Notes under the pieces: generated by a model
What the model saw: the letters and a program-made list of their open reading frames with translations, nothing else
What the model was told of the DNA's origin: nothing
Database searches by the model: none
Source of the DNA: Arthrobacter silviterrae
GTDB taxonomy: Bacteria > Actinomycetota > Actinomycetes > Actinomycetales > Micrococcaceae
DNA length: 64,000 nt
Assembly: GCF_011045165.1 (NCBI RefSeq)
Contig: NZ_JAAKZI010000005.1
Span: 1-64,000 of the forward strand
Direction of reading: 5' to 3'
In this document: in pieces, positions 48,539 through 60,240 of the stretch
Layout: every line of letters begins with the position of its first letter
Numbering within the stretch: position 1 is the first letter of the stretch
Program-made: the position numbers and the translations under genes

Positions 48539-51106
48539 CTAGGCCTTTCGCAGCAGTCTGGCCAGCTGCCTGACGGAGACGTTGGGCATGTAGGCCTCCC
48601 CCACCGCACGGCCAATGGACGGCAGGGAAAGCGGGTCCTGGTACACCATGTAAAGGGTCCGGTGCCTGGGCTGGAAGCGCTTCTTGAAGTTCGCCAGCGA
48701 CGCAAAGCCGTATACGGGTTCCAGGGTGCGGCCGACGAGGGCCAGGATGCGCGCCATCGAGGTGCCCTCCAGTGCGGCCAGGGGGTGCTGCGCAACAGCC
48801 GATGGGGAATGCCGCGAATCGGAGGGACCGGCAGGACCCGATTCCCCGCCCCGCGCCACCTGTTCCGAAACTTCGGCGTGTTCCGGTGCGGGTTCGGTGG
48901 ACAGCGGCGTGCCCGACAGGGAAATGGTGGGCACCTGGCCCTTGAAGTGCAGCACGGCCTGGGCAATCAGGAATTCCATGACGCCGTTGAACGCATTAGT
49001 GTTGCGCCGCATGAAGTCCAGGGTCCACCCCTTCTCCACACCGCCTTCGTAAACCGGCAGCCAGCTGGTGATCCCGTGGATGCGGCCATCGCCGTCCACC
49101 GCCAGGCAGAGCTGGACGGCGTCGTCCTTGAGTTCCTCGACGCCACCGAGTGTGAAGCCCATTTCGGGCAGCGGCTTTTCCGAGACCCATTCCTCGGAAA
49201 TTTCATGGATCTGGGTCCGCTGGCCGGTGGTCAGGGCCGAGTACCGGCTCCAGAGGGTGGTGATGCCCAGCTTGGCGGCCTTGTTCAGTGCAGTGCGGAC
49301 GTTTTGCCACTCTTTGCCCTTGAATTCCATGCTGTCAACGTCCAGCAACGTTTCCGAGGCAACCTGTGCCCGCCTGAAGCCGCGCGCCTGAAGCACGTCC
49401 CACTGGCCGTCCGTGACGGAGTAAAAGCAGGGCACCAACGACTGCGCCGCACAGTAGTCCAGGAACTCCACGGCGGCGGAGTCAAACTCGCCGGGGTCCC
49501 CGAACGGCCCGCCCACCGTGACAGCCACACCGGCATGGGCCTGGTACGCGATGGCCGCCGTGCCCCGGGCGTTGAACCAGTAGTTGTTGCCGCGCCACTG
49601 CGACATCCAGGACAGCGAGTCCCCGCCGCGGCGCACCAGCTCCGCGGCCGCAGCCCTGTCCGCCGAGACGGCGCCGCGGGCCCGGCGGCTCAGGAACAGG
49701 CCAAACACACTGAGCACGCTCACCAGCCAAAACACGGCGCCGCCCATGCTGAACAGCAACGTTGAAAACAGGCCATGGGGGTACACGGAAGCACCATAGC
49801 CAAAGGGGAAAGGATACGGCAGCAGGATGCGAGGCAGCCCGGCCAGAAGCCCTACGAAGCCATACGGGCCGGATGCGTTGCCCTCCACGAACCACACGGC
49901 GGCGTACAGCACCACGAAGCCGCCAAGCAGCAGCGGCATCACCACAAATGTCCGTCGGCGCAGGACCGGGCTGGGGTCGATGTGGAAGTGACGCCGGAAA
50001 ATGAGCAGCAGCGCCGCGATCAGGAAGGGCACCAGCACCACGGGCAGCACTTCCCACAGAGTGGAGGAGATGCTCAGCACCCGGCGCCCGCGAAGCAGCG
50101 GCATGCCGAAGCCGGCAAAGAGCTGGAGGTAGATGGCGCTCATGACGCCAATGACCAGGTGCAGGTAGACGGCCACCCACAGCGCCATCCGGTTTCCGCG
50201 GCGCAGGCCTTCCGCACACGCCAGCAGCAACAGCATGGGCACCAGCGCCAGGAGGTGCCCTCCGGGTCCGAGGATCCCGGCACTGTGCATGATGTCGCTG
50301 CAGGCCTTGATGGCACTGCTACAGCTGCCTTCAAGCTGCAGGGCCGACGGCACCGGGTTGACGATGATGTTCTGCAGCTTGGACAGCGGCCCCACAGGGA
50401 CGTGTGCCAGGGCGGAAAAAAGCGGGCCCAGGGCGAAGACCGCCACCACGATGGCAAGGTTGGTGCGGACCTCTCGGCTGGTGGAGCGTGCCACCGGCAT
50501 CGGGTGCCTTGCCGGAAGCACGGCCATGCCAATCACCAGGCCCACCAGGGCGCCCAGCAGCATGAACAGGTTCTGGGCGTGGCCCACATAGAGGAGCAGC
50601 ATGAGCGCGGCCCCAAGGGTCAGCGCCCTGACCCGCCGCCGCCACAGCAGGCTGATCATCCGGCTGGCTGCCATCAGGGCGCCCACGCTGGCGGCGTAGG
50701 GTCCCAGGAGGGTCGCCGGGCGCATGTCGGCGAGCCATTCAAGGTCGAGCGCCGCACCCACCTCCACCACCAGGGTAAAGAGCACGACGGCGGCCAGTTG
50801 GGTTGCCCAGAAGATGACTACGGTACGCCAGGTCCCCAGTGTGATTTCGGCCAGGCCCAGCACGCCGACCAGTATGACGGCGGACAACAGCAGTGCAACG
50901 GGGTGCACGGCAAGGAAGGCCGTGGTGGCGACGGTCCACCAGTCCCCGTGCCACACGTCACCGGCCTGGTAGCCGGTCCAGGCAATTTCCGCTGCCATTT
51001 GGTGGCGCCACACGGTCTCCGACGCCACAAGGACCACAATTGAACCTGCAAGCATTGCCAGCGCGAAGGGGGTGCGCCGGACCCAGCCCGCCAACGCTGC
51101 GATCAC
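48539..51106 (-). CDS. Aminoacyl-phospholipid synthase-like membrane protein (MprF/DUF2156 type)
   Basis: 855 residues. About the first 470 form a multi-span membrane domain with at least 12 hydrophobic segments; its start resembles a rhomboid-like module. The C-terminal 330 residues carry the DUF2156 (phosphatidylglycerol lysyltransferase-type) GNAT-like domain: LSWMSQWRGNNYWF, GGPFGDPGEFDSAAVEF and MEFKGKEWQNVRTALNKAAKLG, then YMVYQDPLSLPSI. A 40-residue disordered insertion (APEHAEVSEQVARGGES onwards) splits the late part of that domain. Such proteins put amino acids from tRNA onto lipids. GTG start overlaps the stop of the upstream esterase gene, so the two are coupled. Confidence 0.87.
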   Translation of the reverse strand: MIAALAGWVRRTPFALAMLAGSIVVLVASETVWRHQMAAEIAWTGYQAGDVWHGDWWTVATTAFLAVHPVALLLSAVILVGVLGLAEITLGTWRTVVIFWATQLAAVVLFTLVVEVGAALDLEWLADMRPATLLGPYAASVGALMAASRMISLLWRRRVRALTLGAALMLLLYVGHAQNLFMLLGALVGLVIGMAVLPARHPMPVARSTSREVRTNLAIVVAVFALGPLFSALAHVPVGPLSKLQNIIVNPVPSALQLEGSCSSAIKACSDIMHSAGILGPGGHLLALVPMLLLLACAEGLRRGNRMALWVAVYLHLVIGVMSAIYLQLFAGFGMPLLRGRRVLSISSTLWEVLPVVLVPFLIAALLLIFRRHFHIDPSPVLRRRTFVVMPLLLGGFVVLYAAVWFVEGNASGPYGFVGLLAGLPRILLPYPFPFGYGASVYPHGLFSTLLFSMGGAVFWLVSVLSVFGLFLSRRARGAVSADRAAAAELVRRGGDSLSWMSQWRGNNYWFNARGTAAIAYQAHAGVAVTVGGPFGDPGEFDSAAVEFLDYCAAQSLVPCFYSVTDGQWDVLQARGFRRAQVASETLLDVDSMEFKGKEWQNVRTALNKAAKLGITTLWSRYSALTTGQRTQIHEISEEWVSEKPLPEMGFTLGGVEELKDDAVQLCLAVDGDGRIHGITSWLPVYEGGVEKGWTLDFMRRNTNAFNGVMEFLIAQAVLHFKGQVPTISLSGTPLSTEPAPEHAEVSEQVARGGESGPAGPSDSRHSPSAVAQHPLAALEGTSMARILALVGRTLEPVYGFASLANFKKRFQPRHRTLYMVYQDPLSLPSIGRAVGEAYMPNVSVRQLARLLRKA

Positions 51107-52482
51107 TGCAGGCCCAACTGGGTGCCCAGATAGGACAATGCGGAAGGCATGGCCTCGGTGACCATGATCCAGGAGTGCCCGCCGGGGAAGGTGGTGCGTT
51201 CCAGCTTCATCCCCGCCCTGGCACCCGCCCTTTCCAGCGCGACGGCGTAATTGGTGTAGCGGGCGTCCTGGGCACCGGTGGCCAGCCAGCCGTGGATTTC
51301 GGGGTAGCTGCGCTCGGACAACAAGGTCATGGGCACCACCGCGTTGAATGCTGCCGTGTTGCCGTGGAAGGCCCGCTCAACGGTGACAGCCCTGTTCGCT
51401 GTCAGGGCAGGTTCCAACTCGGATGAGATGGCGGCGAAGGTGGGGTAAACGAAGGGGTGGCGCGTCACCATCTGCATGGCACAGGTGCCGCCATAGGAAA
51501 AGCCTGCAATGGCCCAATGCTTGTGGTTGGTGTCAACGTTCAGCGTGGACGTGATCCAATTGGGCACGTCCACCGACATGTAGGTGTCCACCTTGCCGAG
51601 CGCCGAATTCATGCACATCGTGTTGGCTTCCTGCGCCCCGTTGGGATCGGGTATGACCACCACGGGCGCCAACCCCTTGTGGGCGCGGGCGAAGCTGTCG
51701 AGCGCCTGGCCCAGATGGCCGGCCTGCAGCCAGTCCCCCGGCGATCCCGGCTGTCCGGTCACCAGCACGACGACGGGGAGAACGGGCGGGTTCTTCGTAA
51801 AGTAGGCCGGGGGGAGGTAGACGATCCCGTTGCGCGCGTGAAAACCGGACACCTTGCCGGGAATGGCCACAGAACGAAACTGGCCAGCGGTCACCATGGC
51901 CTTGGGCGGGATCCATGACTCCGCGGCTGGTTCCGTGCGATAGCGGACTATGTCCTTCTTTTGCAGGAAGTGCGGAATGCCCGTGGCCAACGCAGGCGAA
52001 CCATGAACCAGGCTTCCAACGGTTGGAAACTCGCCAAAGTACGCATTGATCTCGACCGCGCTGGCAAACACGATCGCCAGCGTCGCCGCAACGGCGACCA
52101 GGCGGCGTGGCGTGGAGGCCGTGGACCCACGGGGTGCGCCGCCGTCGTGCTGGCCAAGGCGCGCTCCACCATTCCCCCGAATCAGCCTTTGCAACCCGAG
52201 AAGCGCCGTGGCAAGCCCAAGCACCAGGCCCCACAACGCGAAGCCCACACAGATGATGACAGTGGCCGGCAGGTCCTCAGGCCACCAGTACCAGGCATAA
52301 ATGACCGCCCAGCCCAGGGCCGTGGCTGCAGCCGCGCTCAACACGCCAGTGATGGCGCAGAACAGCCACCAGCGCCGCGAGCGGCGGATCAGCAGGAACG
52401 CGAGGGCAAGTACACCCAGACCCAAGGCAACTGCGGGAATAACGCCGGTCGCCAGGCTCTGTGCGTAAATCCACTTCAACAC
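51103..52482 (-). CDS. Membrane-anchored esterase paired with the lipid synthase
   Basis: About 459 residues from GTG 52482 (TTG 52506 is an alternative). Four N-terminal membrane spans lead to an external alpha/beta esterase of the esterase-D type: PVVVLVTGQPGSPGDW, PVVVIPDPNG, the nucleophile elbow AGFSYGGTCAMQM, SELEPAL, and the His in FPGGHSWIMV. The four-base overlap with the mprF-like gene means coupled production. A matched synthase and hydrolase would let the cell add and remove aminoacyl groups on membrane lipids. Confidence 0.83.
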   Translation of the reverse strand: MLKWIYAQSLATGVIPAVALGLGVLALAFLLIRRSRRWWLFCAITGVLSAAAATALGWAVIYAWYWWPEDLPATVIICVGFALWGLVLGLATALLGLQRLIRGNGGARLGQHDGGAPRGSTASTPRRLVAVAATLAIVFASAVEINAYFGEFPTVGSLVHGSPALATGIPHFLQKKDIVRYRTEPAAESWIPPKAMVTAGQFRSVAIPGKVSGFHARNGIVYLPPAYFTKNPPVLPVVVLVTGQPGSPGDWLQAGHLGQALDSFARAHKGLAPVVVIPDPNGAQEANTMCMNSALGKVDTYMSVDVPNWITSTLNVDTNHKHWAIAGFSYGGTCAMQMVTRHPFVYPTFAAISSELEPALTANRAVTVERAFHGNTAAFNAVVPMTLLSERSYPEIHGWLATGAQDARYTNYAVALERAGARAGMKLERTTFPGGHSWIMVTEAMPSALSYLGTQLGLQ

Positions 52483-52588
52483 GTCATCACTTGCCCTTAT
52501 CAACAAATCCCGCGGTTTTCGACGGGCAACAACGCAATTTTATCCATGGCCGCTGAGAGGAAACTGAAAGAATGTTATGTGCAGGCCG

Positions 52589-53020
52589 TTAGCGCCACGT
52601 CCCAATCCCCACCACGGGTCCGGCTTCCAGCCAGGAGGAAAGCCCCGCATAGGCGCCAAACTTCATGGCGAGCAGCACCTGCTCGCCATGGTATTCCAAG
52701 GTCACAATCACCACATCGGGCGGCACCCTGGTTACTTCCGCCTCGGTGGGTTGGCGGCGTCCCACCAGGACAATGGAGCTGCGCGTCATCCGAAGGTGCG
52801 GGAGGGGGCTTAACGAAAGAAGCCGGAACCATTCAAGCTCCGACTCCTGATAACGGCAAACCCCCATCTGCCAGCGGTGTGATGCCGAGCAAATGGAGGC
52901 GTCCACCGTGCCCAGGGCACGCCGCAGTTGAAAGCGGCGCACCCCGAGCAGGCACAGTGCAATGACGACCAGCAGGAATAAGGCTGCCAGGACGATGAAC
53001 GGGATGCCGGGTTCGTTCAT
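52589..53020 (-). CDS. DUF2550 family membrane protein
   Basis: 143 residues. One N-terminal membrane span (about residues 8-28) and a cytoplasmic basic domain with GVCRYQESELEWFRLLSLSP and RMTRSSIVLVGRRQPTEAE, then a beta-rich end. The family has no known function but follows atpC in many actinobacteria, as here with a 10-base gap. No Shine-Dalgarno precedes the ATG 53020, so it is presumably read from the atp message by coupling. Confidence 0.87.
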   Translation of the reverse strand: MNEPGIPFIVLAALFLLVVIALCLLGVRRFQLRRALGTVDASICSASHRWQMGVCRYQESELEWFRLLSLSPLPHLRMTRSSIVLVGRRQPTEAEVTRVPPDVVIVTLEYHGEQVLLAMKFGAYAGLSSWLEAGPVVGIGTWR

Positions 53021-53030
53021 CAATTGCTAG

Positions 53031-53321
53031 CTAGCGGGTCCCTGCGTTTGACGCTGCGCCGTCTTGCAACTGCGCATTGTCGGCAACGATGACCACCCGG
53101 TCCTTGTCAACCGAGAAGAAGCCGCCGTCCACGGTGACTGCCATGCGGCTGCCGTTGACGGGCTCAATGGCCAGTTCGCCCTCGGCCAGGATCGCCAACA
53201 GGGGCGAGTGTCCCGGGAGGATGCCGATCTCGCCGTCGGAGGTGCGCGCCTTGACCATCTTCGCCGCACCGGCCCACACGTGGTGGTCCGCCGCTACGAT
53301 TTCAACTTCCAGTTCCGCCAT
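53031..53321 (-). CDS. atpC: ATP synthase epsilon subunit (F1)
   Basis: 96 residues. The beta-sandwich domain is complete (LEVEIVAADHHVWAGAAKMV, then IGILPGHSPLLAIL). The C-terminal helical hairpin found in longer epsilon subunits is missing, as in other Micrococcaceae; the protein ends soon after the sandwich. It regulates and couples rotation between F1 and Fo. ATG 53321 is two bases after atpD. Confidence 0.95.
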   Translation of the reverse strand: MAELEVEIVAADHHVWAGAAKMVKARTSDGEIGILPGHSPLLAILAEGELAIEPVNGSRMAVTVDGGFFSVDKDRVVIVADNAQLQDGAASNAGTR

Positions 53322-53323
53322 GG

Positions 53324-54826
<1,503 letters not shown>

Positions 54827-54872
54827 TCAGGAACCGTGCCGGCGGGGGGCCGGCACCGGAACGTGGCGTGGG

Positions 54873-55766
54873 CTAGGACGCGCTCAGCGCGTCTGCACCT
54901 GCCACAATCTCGGACAGTTCCTGGGTGATTTCGGCCTGACGGGCCGTATTGCGCAGTCGTGTGTACTTCTTGATCAAGTCCGAAGCGTTGTCGCCTGCGG
55001 ACTTCATGGCCCGCTGGCGTGCTGCAAGTTCACTTGCGGCAGCCTGGAGGAGCGCGTTGAAAATGCGGGATTCGATGTACCGCGGCAGCAGCGTGTCCAG
55101 CACCTGCGCCGGCTCGGGCTCGAATTCGTACAACGGAAGAAGGTCAGACTCACTTGTTGCCTGCTCCTCCACCACTTCAAGCGGCAGAAGGCGGACAACC
55201 TGCGGAACCTGCACGACCATCGACTGGAAGCGTGTGGACACGATGTGGATTTCATCCACGCCGCCCTTTTCGTATTCCGTGGCGAATGCTTCAAGGACTG
55301 CCTTGGCAATGTCCTTGGCGGTGCCAAACTCGGGGGCATCCGTGCCACCGGTCCAGACTCGCGCATAGCTGCGGTCACGGAAGTCGAAGTACGCCTGTGC
55401 CTTGCGGCCGACCAGGAAGTAGGAAACTTCCTTGCCTTCCGAGCCCAGGAGCTCGGCAAGCTGCTCGGCCTGCTTGAGGACACTGGCGGAATAGGAACCC
55501 GCAAGGCCTCGGTCGGAGGCAACAATGACCACGGCGGCCCGGCGGACCTGCTCCGGTGTTGTCACCAACGGGTGGTCGATGACACTCTGCGATGCCACAG
55601 CAGAAACGGCACGGGTAATGGCGTTCGAGTAGGGCAAGGATGCCGCCACACGGGTGCGCGCCTTACCGATGCGCGAGGTGGCGATCAGTTCCATCGCCTT
55701 GAAGATTTTGCGCATCGAGGTGGTCGATGCGATCTTCTGGCGGTAGACCCGGATCTGGGCTCCCAT
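54873..55766 (-). CDS. atpG: ATP synthase gamma subunit (F1, central stalk)
   Basis: 297 residues. It starts [36 protein letters not shown] (conserved first helix) in family style, with [20 protein letters not shown] in the middle and the C-terminal helix [20 protein letters not shown] and [20 protein letters not shown]. It is the rotating shaft joining the c ring to the beta subunits. Read within the atp operon between atpA and atpD. Confidence 0.97.
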   Translation of the reverse strand: MGAQIRVYRQKIASTTSMRKIFKAMELIATSRIGKARTRVAASLPYSNAITRAVSAVASQSVIDHPLVTTPEQVRRAAVVIVASDRGLAGSYSASVLKQAEQLAELLGSEGKEVSYFLVGRKAQAYFDFRDRSYARVWTGGTDAPEFGTAKDIAKAVLEAFATEYEKGGVDEIHIVSTRFQSMVVQVPQVVRLLPLEVVEEQATSESDLLPLYEFEPEPAQVLDTLLPRYIESRIFNALLQAAASELAARQRAMKSAGDNASDLIKKYTRLRNTARQAEITQELSEIVAGADALSAS

Positions 55767-55837
55767 ACTTTTCCTTTCCTAAATTCGACGGTGGCCGGTC
55801 CTGCCGGGGCGTGCCCGGCAGGACCAACCGACGCAGG

Positions 55838-57475
55838 TCAGCGCTTCTGCTTGACGATCTTCTCTTGGTCGACGTCAGAGCCGGCCAGGGCGTCATGCTC
55901 TTCGTGCCCGGCATCCACCAGCTTGCTGCCGCCGACACCGAAGAAGCCTGCCTTGAAGCCCGTGATGGCGGTCTTGAGCGCATCAACGGTTTCATCGGCC
56001 ATGACGTTGGTCTGGGCGAGAGTGGTCAGGATGGACGTGCCGTGGCGCAGGTGTTCCAGGAATTCCTTCTCAAAGCGCGAGACATCCTGGACCGGGACAT
56101 CATCAAGGTAGCCGTTGGTGCCGGCCCAGATGGAGACAACCTGGTCTTCCACCGGGAACGGTGCGTACTGGCCCTGCTTGAGGAGTTCCATGAGGCGGGC
56201 ACCGCGGGTCAGCTGCTGCTTGGAAGCGGCGTCCAGGTCCGAGGCAAACATGGCAAACGCCTGCATGTCGCGGTACTGGGCCAATTCCAGCTTCAACGTA
56301 CCGGAAACCTTCTTCATCGACTTCACCTGCGCGGCACCGCCGACACGGGAGACGGAAACGCCGACGTCGACAGCGGGACGCTGGTTGGCGTTGAAGAGGT
56401 CCGACTGGAGGAAGATCTGGCCATCGGTAATGGAGATCACGTTCGTCGGAATGTAGGCGGAAACGTCGTTTGCCTTCGTTTCGATAATCGGCAGGCCGGT
56501 CATCGAGCCGGCACCGAGCTCATCGGAGAGCTTGGCACAACGCTCCAGCAGGCGGGAGTGCAGGTAGAACACGTCGCCCGGGTATGCCTCGCGGCCCGGC
56601 GGGCGGCGCAGCAGCAGGGACACTGCACGGTAGGCCTCGGCCTGCTTGGACAGGTCGTCGAAGACCACCAGGACGTGCTTGCCCTGGTACATCCAGTGCT
56701 GGCCAATGGCGGAACCGGCGTACGGTGCCAGGTACTTGAAGCCTGCGGGGTCGGAGGCCGGGGACGCCACGATGGTGGTGTACTCCAGCGCGCCGTGGTC
56801 TTCCAGGGTCTGGCGGACGGCGGCGATGGTGGACGCCTTCTGGCCGATGGCGACGTAGACGCAGCGGACCTGCTTGGTCTCGTCCTTGGAGGCCCAGTTG
56901 GCCTTCTGGTTGATGATCGTGTCAACAGCCAGTGCGGTCTTGCCCGTCTGGCGGTCACCAATGATCAGCTGGCGCTGGCCGCGGCCGATCGGGATCATGG
57001 CGTCGATGGCCTTCAGGCCAGTCTGCATGGGCTCGTGGACGCTCTTGCGCTCCGTCACGCCGGGCGCCTGAAGTTCCAGGGCACGGGTGGTCTCGGCAAC
57101 AATGTCGCCCAGGTCGTCGATGGGGGCACCCAGCGGGTCCACCACGCGGCCCAGGAAGGCGTCGCCCACGGGGACGGACAGGATCTCACCGGTGCGGTGA
57201 ACCTCCTGGCCTTCTTCAATGCCGGTGAAGTCACCAAGGATGATGACACCGATCTCGCGGACGTCAAGGTTCTGGGCCAGGCCCAGGGTGCCGTCTTCGA
57301 AGCGAAGCAGCTCATTGGCCATAACGGAGGGAAGTCCCTCCACACGGGCAATGCCATCGCCGGCAGTGGTAACCCGGCCAACCTCGACGCGTTCGGCGTT
57401 GCCCGGTTCGTAGGACGCCGCGAAGTCATTCAACGCACTACGGACGTCGTCGGCGTTGATGGTCAATTCGGCCAT
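55838..57475 (-). CDS. atpA: ATP synthase alpha subunit (F1)
   Basis: 545 residues. P-loop [18 protein letters not shown] near residue 170, family block [20 protein letters not shown] near 285 and [19 protein letters not shown] near 370. A C-terminal extension of about 30 residues ([20 protein letters not shown]) goes beyond the typical end; such tails are known in actinobacteria. It forms the non-catalytic part of the hexamer. Confidence 0.97.
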   Translation of the reverse strand: MAELTINADDVRSALNDFAASYEPGNAERVEVGRVTTAGDGIARVEGLPSVMANELLRFEDGTLGLAQNLDVREIGVIILGDFTGIEEGQEVHRTGEILSVPVGDAFLGRVVDPLGAPIDDLGDIVAETTRALELQAPGVTERKSVHEPMQTGLKAIDAMIPIGRGQRQLIIGDRQTGKTALAVDTIINQKANWASKDETKQVRCVYVAIGQKASTIAAVRQTLEDHGALEYTTIVASPASDPAGFKYLAPYAGSAIGQHWMYQGKHVLVVFDDLSKQAEAYRAVSLLLRRPPGREAYPGDVFYLHSRLLERCAKLSDELGAGSMTGLPIIETKANDVSAYIPTNVISITDGQIFLQSDLFNANQRPAVDVGVSVSRVGGAAQVKSMKKVSGTLKLELAQYRDMQAFAMFASDLDAASKQQLTRGARLMELLKQGQYAPFPVEDQVVSIWAGTNGYLDDVPVQDVSRFEKEFLEHLRHGTSILTTLAQTNVMADETVDALKTAITGFKAGFFGVGGSKLVDAGHEEHDALAGSDVDQEKIVKQKR

Positions 57476-57592
57476 CTGCAGTCCCTGCTCTCCTATTTCG
57501 CGATCACCGCAAATTGGCGATGACCTAGCTTTCGCACCATTCCCGACCTGTGTGGGCGGGCGGTTTGGTTTCTTACTGATAATGCTTTGTGG

Positions 57593-58435
57593 CTATCCAG
57601 CCAACTGGCGGCGCAATTCGCCCAGCCGGGCCATGACCGAGGCATCCACGACCTCGTCACCCACCCGGACACGTACTCCGCCGATGAGGGCGGGGTCAAC
57701 GCGGACGTTGATGTTCAGTTCACGCCCATAAAGGGAGTTGAGCCCTCGCTGCAGCCGGGCAAGCTGTCCATCCTGCATCGGGCGGCTTACCGTGACTTCG
57801 GCAATCCAGCGCTGCTGGCGTGCCGCTGCCAAGTTGGCAAAACGCTCGATGAGCTTGACTGTCTTGAGTCCGCGCGGATTGACAACAGCCTGGCGGATCA
57901 AGGCCTGAGCTTCGCCGCTTGCGCCGGGAACCAGTTTGATCGCCAAGTCCAACTTGGCGGACTCGCTTGCCTGCGGCTCCACCAAGGCGCGCTGCACCTC
58001 GTGGCTGGAATCAACGGCCTGGGAAAAGGAGAACAGTTCGCTCTCCAGCGATGCCAGGCCGCCAAGGCCGGAAACGGAGTTGCCGGAACTTGCAGACGTG
58101 TTCCGATTTTCTGCAACGGCAATGACCACTGTTGCGGCCACGGTCTCGAGTGCATCGCCAAGGTCACGTGCATCGCTCCAGCGCGCTGCAGCCAAACGGC
58201 CAACTATCGCTTCTGCTTCCGCAGAAACCTTGCCCTTGACCAGTGAGGAAACCAGTGCGGACTTTTCAGCGCCCGTGCGGGATGGGTCAGTGAGCGAGCG
58301 GCGCAAGCCGGCCGAGCTGTCCAGAACCGCAAGGATGGAAAAAAGCTCCTGAGCCAACGACAGCGACGCCGTGGGAAGCGAGGCTTCCAACTGGCCCAAT
58401 GCTGTGGTCAGCGATTCGCTCGATACACCTGCCAT
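57593..58435 (-). CDS. atpH: ATP synthase delta subunit (F1, peripheral stalk)
   Basis: 280 residues, longer than the usual 180 as in other actinobacteria. The C-terminal OSCP-like end is recognisable: ALIRQAVVNPRGLKTVKLIER, QRWIAEVTVSRPMQDGQLAR and NVRVDPALIGGVRVRVGDEV. It links the b dimer to the top of F1. The atpF stop overlaps this ATG by one base (TAATG). Confidence 0.94.
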   Translation of the reverse strand: MAGVSSESLTTALGQLEASLPTASLSLAQELFSILAVLDSSAGLRRSLTDPSRTGAEKSALVSSLVKGKVSAEAEAIVGRLAAARWSDARDLGDALETVAATVVIAVAENRNTSASSGNSVSGLGGLASLESELFSFSQAVDSSHEVQRALVEPQASESAKLDLAIKLVPGASGEAQALIRQAVVNPRGLKTVKLIERFANLAAARQQRWIAEVTVSRPMQDGQLARLQRGLNSLYGRELNINVRVDPALIGGVRVRVGDEVVDASVMARLGELRRQLAG

Positions 58436-58995
58436 TACTTCGCTGCACCTTCGCTCTGCTTGTCCAGCTCAGCCAGGAAACGGTCCACGACACGGCTGGC
58501 GCGGGCGTCGTCGTCCAGCGACTCGCCCACAATGCGACCGGCCAGCGTGGTGGCCAGCGAGCCGACCTCGGAACGGAGCGAGACAACAGCGGCCTGGCGT
58601 TCGGCGGCAATGGCCGTCTGCGCCTGTTCCGTGATGCGCGCAGACTCGGAAGCGGCCTTCTCCTTCAGGTCTGCCAGGATCTGGGCACCTTCGGCGCGGG
58701 CTTCCTCACGGATGCGGTTTGCTTCCGTACGTGCTTCAACCAGCTGCTGCTTGTACTCACCGAGTGCAGCCGAGGCCTCGGCCTGGGCCTTCTCAGCCTT
58801 CGCAATGCCGCCTTCAATGGCTTCAGTGCGGTCGGCGTAGGTCTTCTCAAACATCGGGACAACGAACTTGACCACGATGAACATGAGAATGGCGAAGCCG
58901 ACAGCCACAACCAGTACTTCAGACCAGCTGACAGCCAGCGGGCTGGGCGCAGCATCCGCCGCATTGGCGGAGGCTAAAACCATGAGGTTATTCAT
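58435..58995 (-). CDS. atpF: ATP synthase b subunit (Fo, peripheral stalk)
   Basis: 186 residues. One membrane span near residues 22-44 (EVLVVAVGFAILMFIVVKF) and a long charged helix that forms the stalk dimer (KAEKAQAEASAALGEYKQQL, then TEANRIREEARAEG). Normal length. Overlap with atpH shows coupled translation. Confidence 0.95.
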   Translation of the reverse strand: MNNLMVLASANAADAAPSPLAVSWSEVLVVAVGFAILMFIVVKFVVPMFEKTYADRTEAIEGGIAKAEKAQAEASAALGEYKQQLVEARTEANRIREEARAEGAQILADLKEKAASESARITEQAQTAIAAERQAAVVSLRSEVGSLATTLAGRIVGESLDDDARASRVVDRFLAELDKQSEGAAK

Positions 58996-59043
58996 ATTTC
59001 ACCCGTCCTTTTCTACTCGTATGTTGAAGGTTCGTAATTCTCT

Positions 59044-59262
59044 TTACTTGAGAACGAACGCAAACACGAGGCCGAGGATGGCGAGTGCTTCGGTCAGCGC
59101 CAGGCCCAGGAAGGCGAGGGGCTGGAGCACGCGCTGTGCTTCCGGCTGGCGTGCAACGCCGTTGATGTAGGCGGCGAAGACCAGGCCCACGCCAATGGCA
59201 CCACCAATCGCAGACAGACCGTAACCGATGAGGTTCAGCGAGCCGTTGATATTTCCCGTCAT
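59044..59262 (-). CDS. atpE: ATP synthase c subunit (Fo ring)
   Basis: 72 residues, two membrane helices joined by the RQPEAQRVL loop. The proton-binding Glu is in [16 protein letters not shown] in the second helix. No sodium-type Gln/Ser/Glu signature is obvious, so it should be proton driven. ATG 59262 has AAGGAAA 5 bases upstream. Confidence 0.97.
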   Translation of the reverse strand: MTGNINGSLNLIGYGLSAIGGAIGVGLVFAAYINGVARQPEAQRVLQPLAFLGLALTEALAILGLVFAFVLK

Positions 59263-59338
59263 TGTGTTTCCTTTCAAGATGCCCGAAGGCAGGTTGTTTG
59301 GTTCAAGTTATCCCCCGCGGGGAATTCTTTTGGTGTGT

Positions 59339-60133
59339 TTAGTGGCTGTCCGCGTGGACAGCACCTTCAATGTAAATTGCTGTCAGCAGGACAAAGACAT
59401 AGGCCTGGAGGACCATGATCAGGGCCTCAAGCATGTACATGGCCGTGGCACCGGCCAGGATCAGGATGGAAGTGCCCTTCAGCAGCCAGCTCTCCTGTGC
59501 GATCAGGAACTCAATGCCCGAACCGGCAATCAGGACAATCAGGTGCCCGGCCAGCATGGTCGCAAACAGACGCAGGCTGTGCGTCATGGGGCGGACCACG
59601 AAGTTCGAGATGATTTCGATCGGCACCACGAGCGGCAGGATGTACCACGGAACGCCGGAGGGAACCACGGCCAGCTTGAAGTAGCGGATGCCGTTGACCT
59701 TCACGCCAACGCCGATCCAGACCACGTACACCAGCAGCGCAAGCACGTAGGCGCCCGAGACGTGGGAGAAGCTGGGGAGCTGGATGAACGGGATGGTGCC
59801 GTAAAGGTTGTTCAGCAGGATGAAGAAGAACAGCGAGAACAGCAGCGGCACGTACTTCTTGTAGTCCTTGGCACCGATGACGTCCTTGCCAACGGAGTTG
59901 CGCACAAAGCCATAGGCCATCTCGCCCACGAATTGCAGCCTGCCGGGAACCAGCTGGCCCTTGCGGGCTGCCGCTACGAAGAACCAGGCGATGATCACAA
60001 CGGAAAGCAGCACCAGCGCCATCTGCTTGGTGAATTCAAACCCGCCGATCGTGAAGAACGGGGTCAAGTGGGTTTCGACGCTGGGCGGGGTAAAGCTTCC
60101 ACCATCTTGGGCGGGGAGCATAAGCGCGATCAA
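59339..60133 (-). CDS. atpB: ATP synthase a subunit (Fo)
   Basis: 264 residues, 5-6 membrane segments. The essential Arg is in HSLRLFATMLAGHL, with IPFIQLPSFSHVSGAY and LVVPIEIISNFVVRP before it and a C-terminal LEALIMVLQAYVFVLLTAIYI. A TTG at 60133 with GAGAGG 7 bases before it is chosen over ATG 60121, which has no ribosome site; the difference is four residues. It forms the proton channel with the c ring. Confidence 0.96.
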   Translation of the reverse strand: MIALMLPAQDGGSFTPPSVETHLTPFFTIGGFEFTKQMALVLLSVVIIAWFFVAAARKGQLVPGRLQFVGEMAYGFVRNSVGKDVIGAKDYKKYVPLLFSLFFFILLNNLYGTIPFIQLPSFSHVSGAYVLALLVYVVWIGVGVKVNGIRYFKLAVVPSGVPWYILPLVVPIEIISNFVVRPMTHSLRLFATMLAGHLIVLIAGSGIEFLIAQESWLLKGTSILILAGATAMYMLEALIMVLQAYVFVLLTAIYIEGAVHADSH

Positions 60134-60240
60134 CGCGTTTCCTCTCTGCAGAGTCCATAATTGGGCTGGATTTCGGGGACCGGGGAGCACATTGCCCCGA
60201 AGCCCCCAACGTTATTAAAAAAATGTGATATCACTGATGC

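Noticed and set aside
55727-57523. A 598-residue plus-strand frame opposite atpA
   Set aside because: Antisense shadow of a certain ATP synthase gene; no recognised domain.
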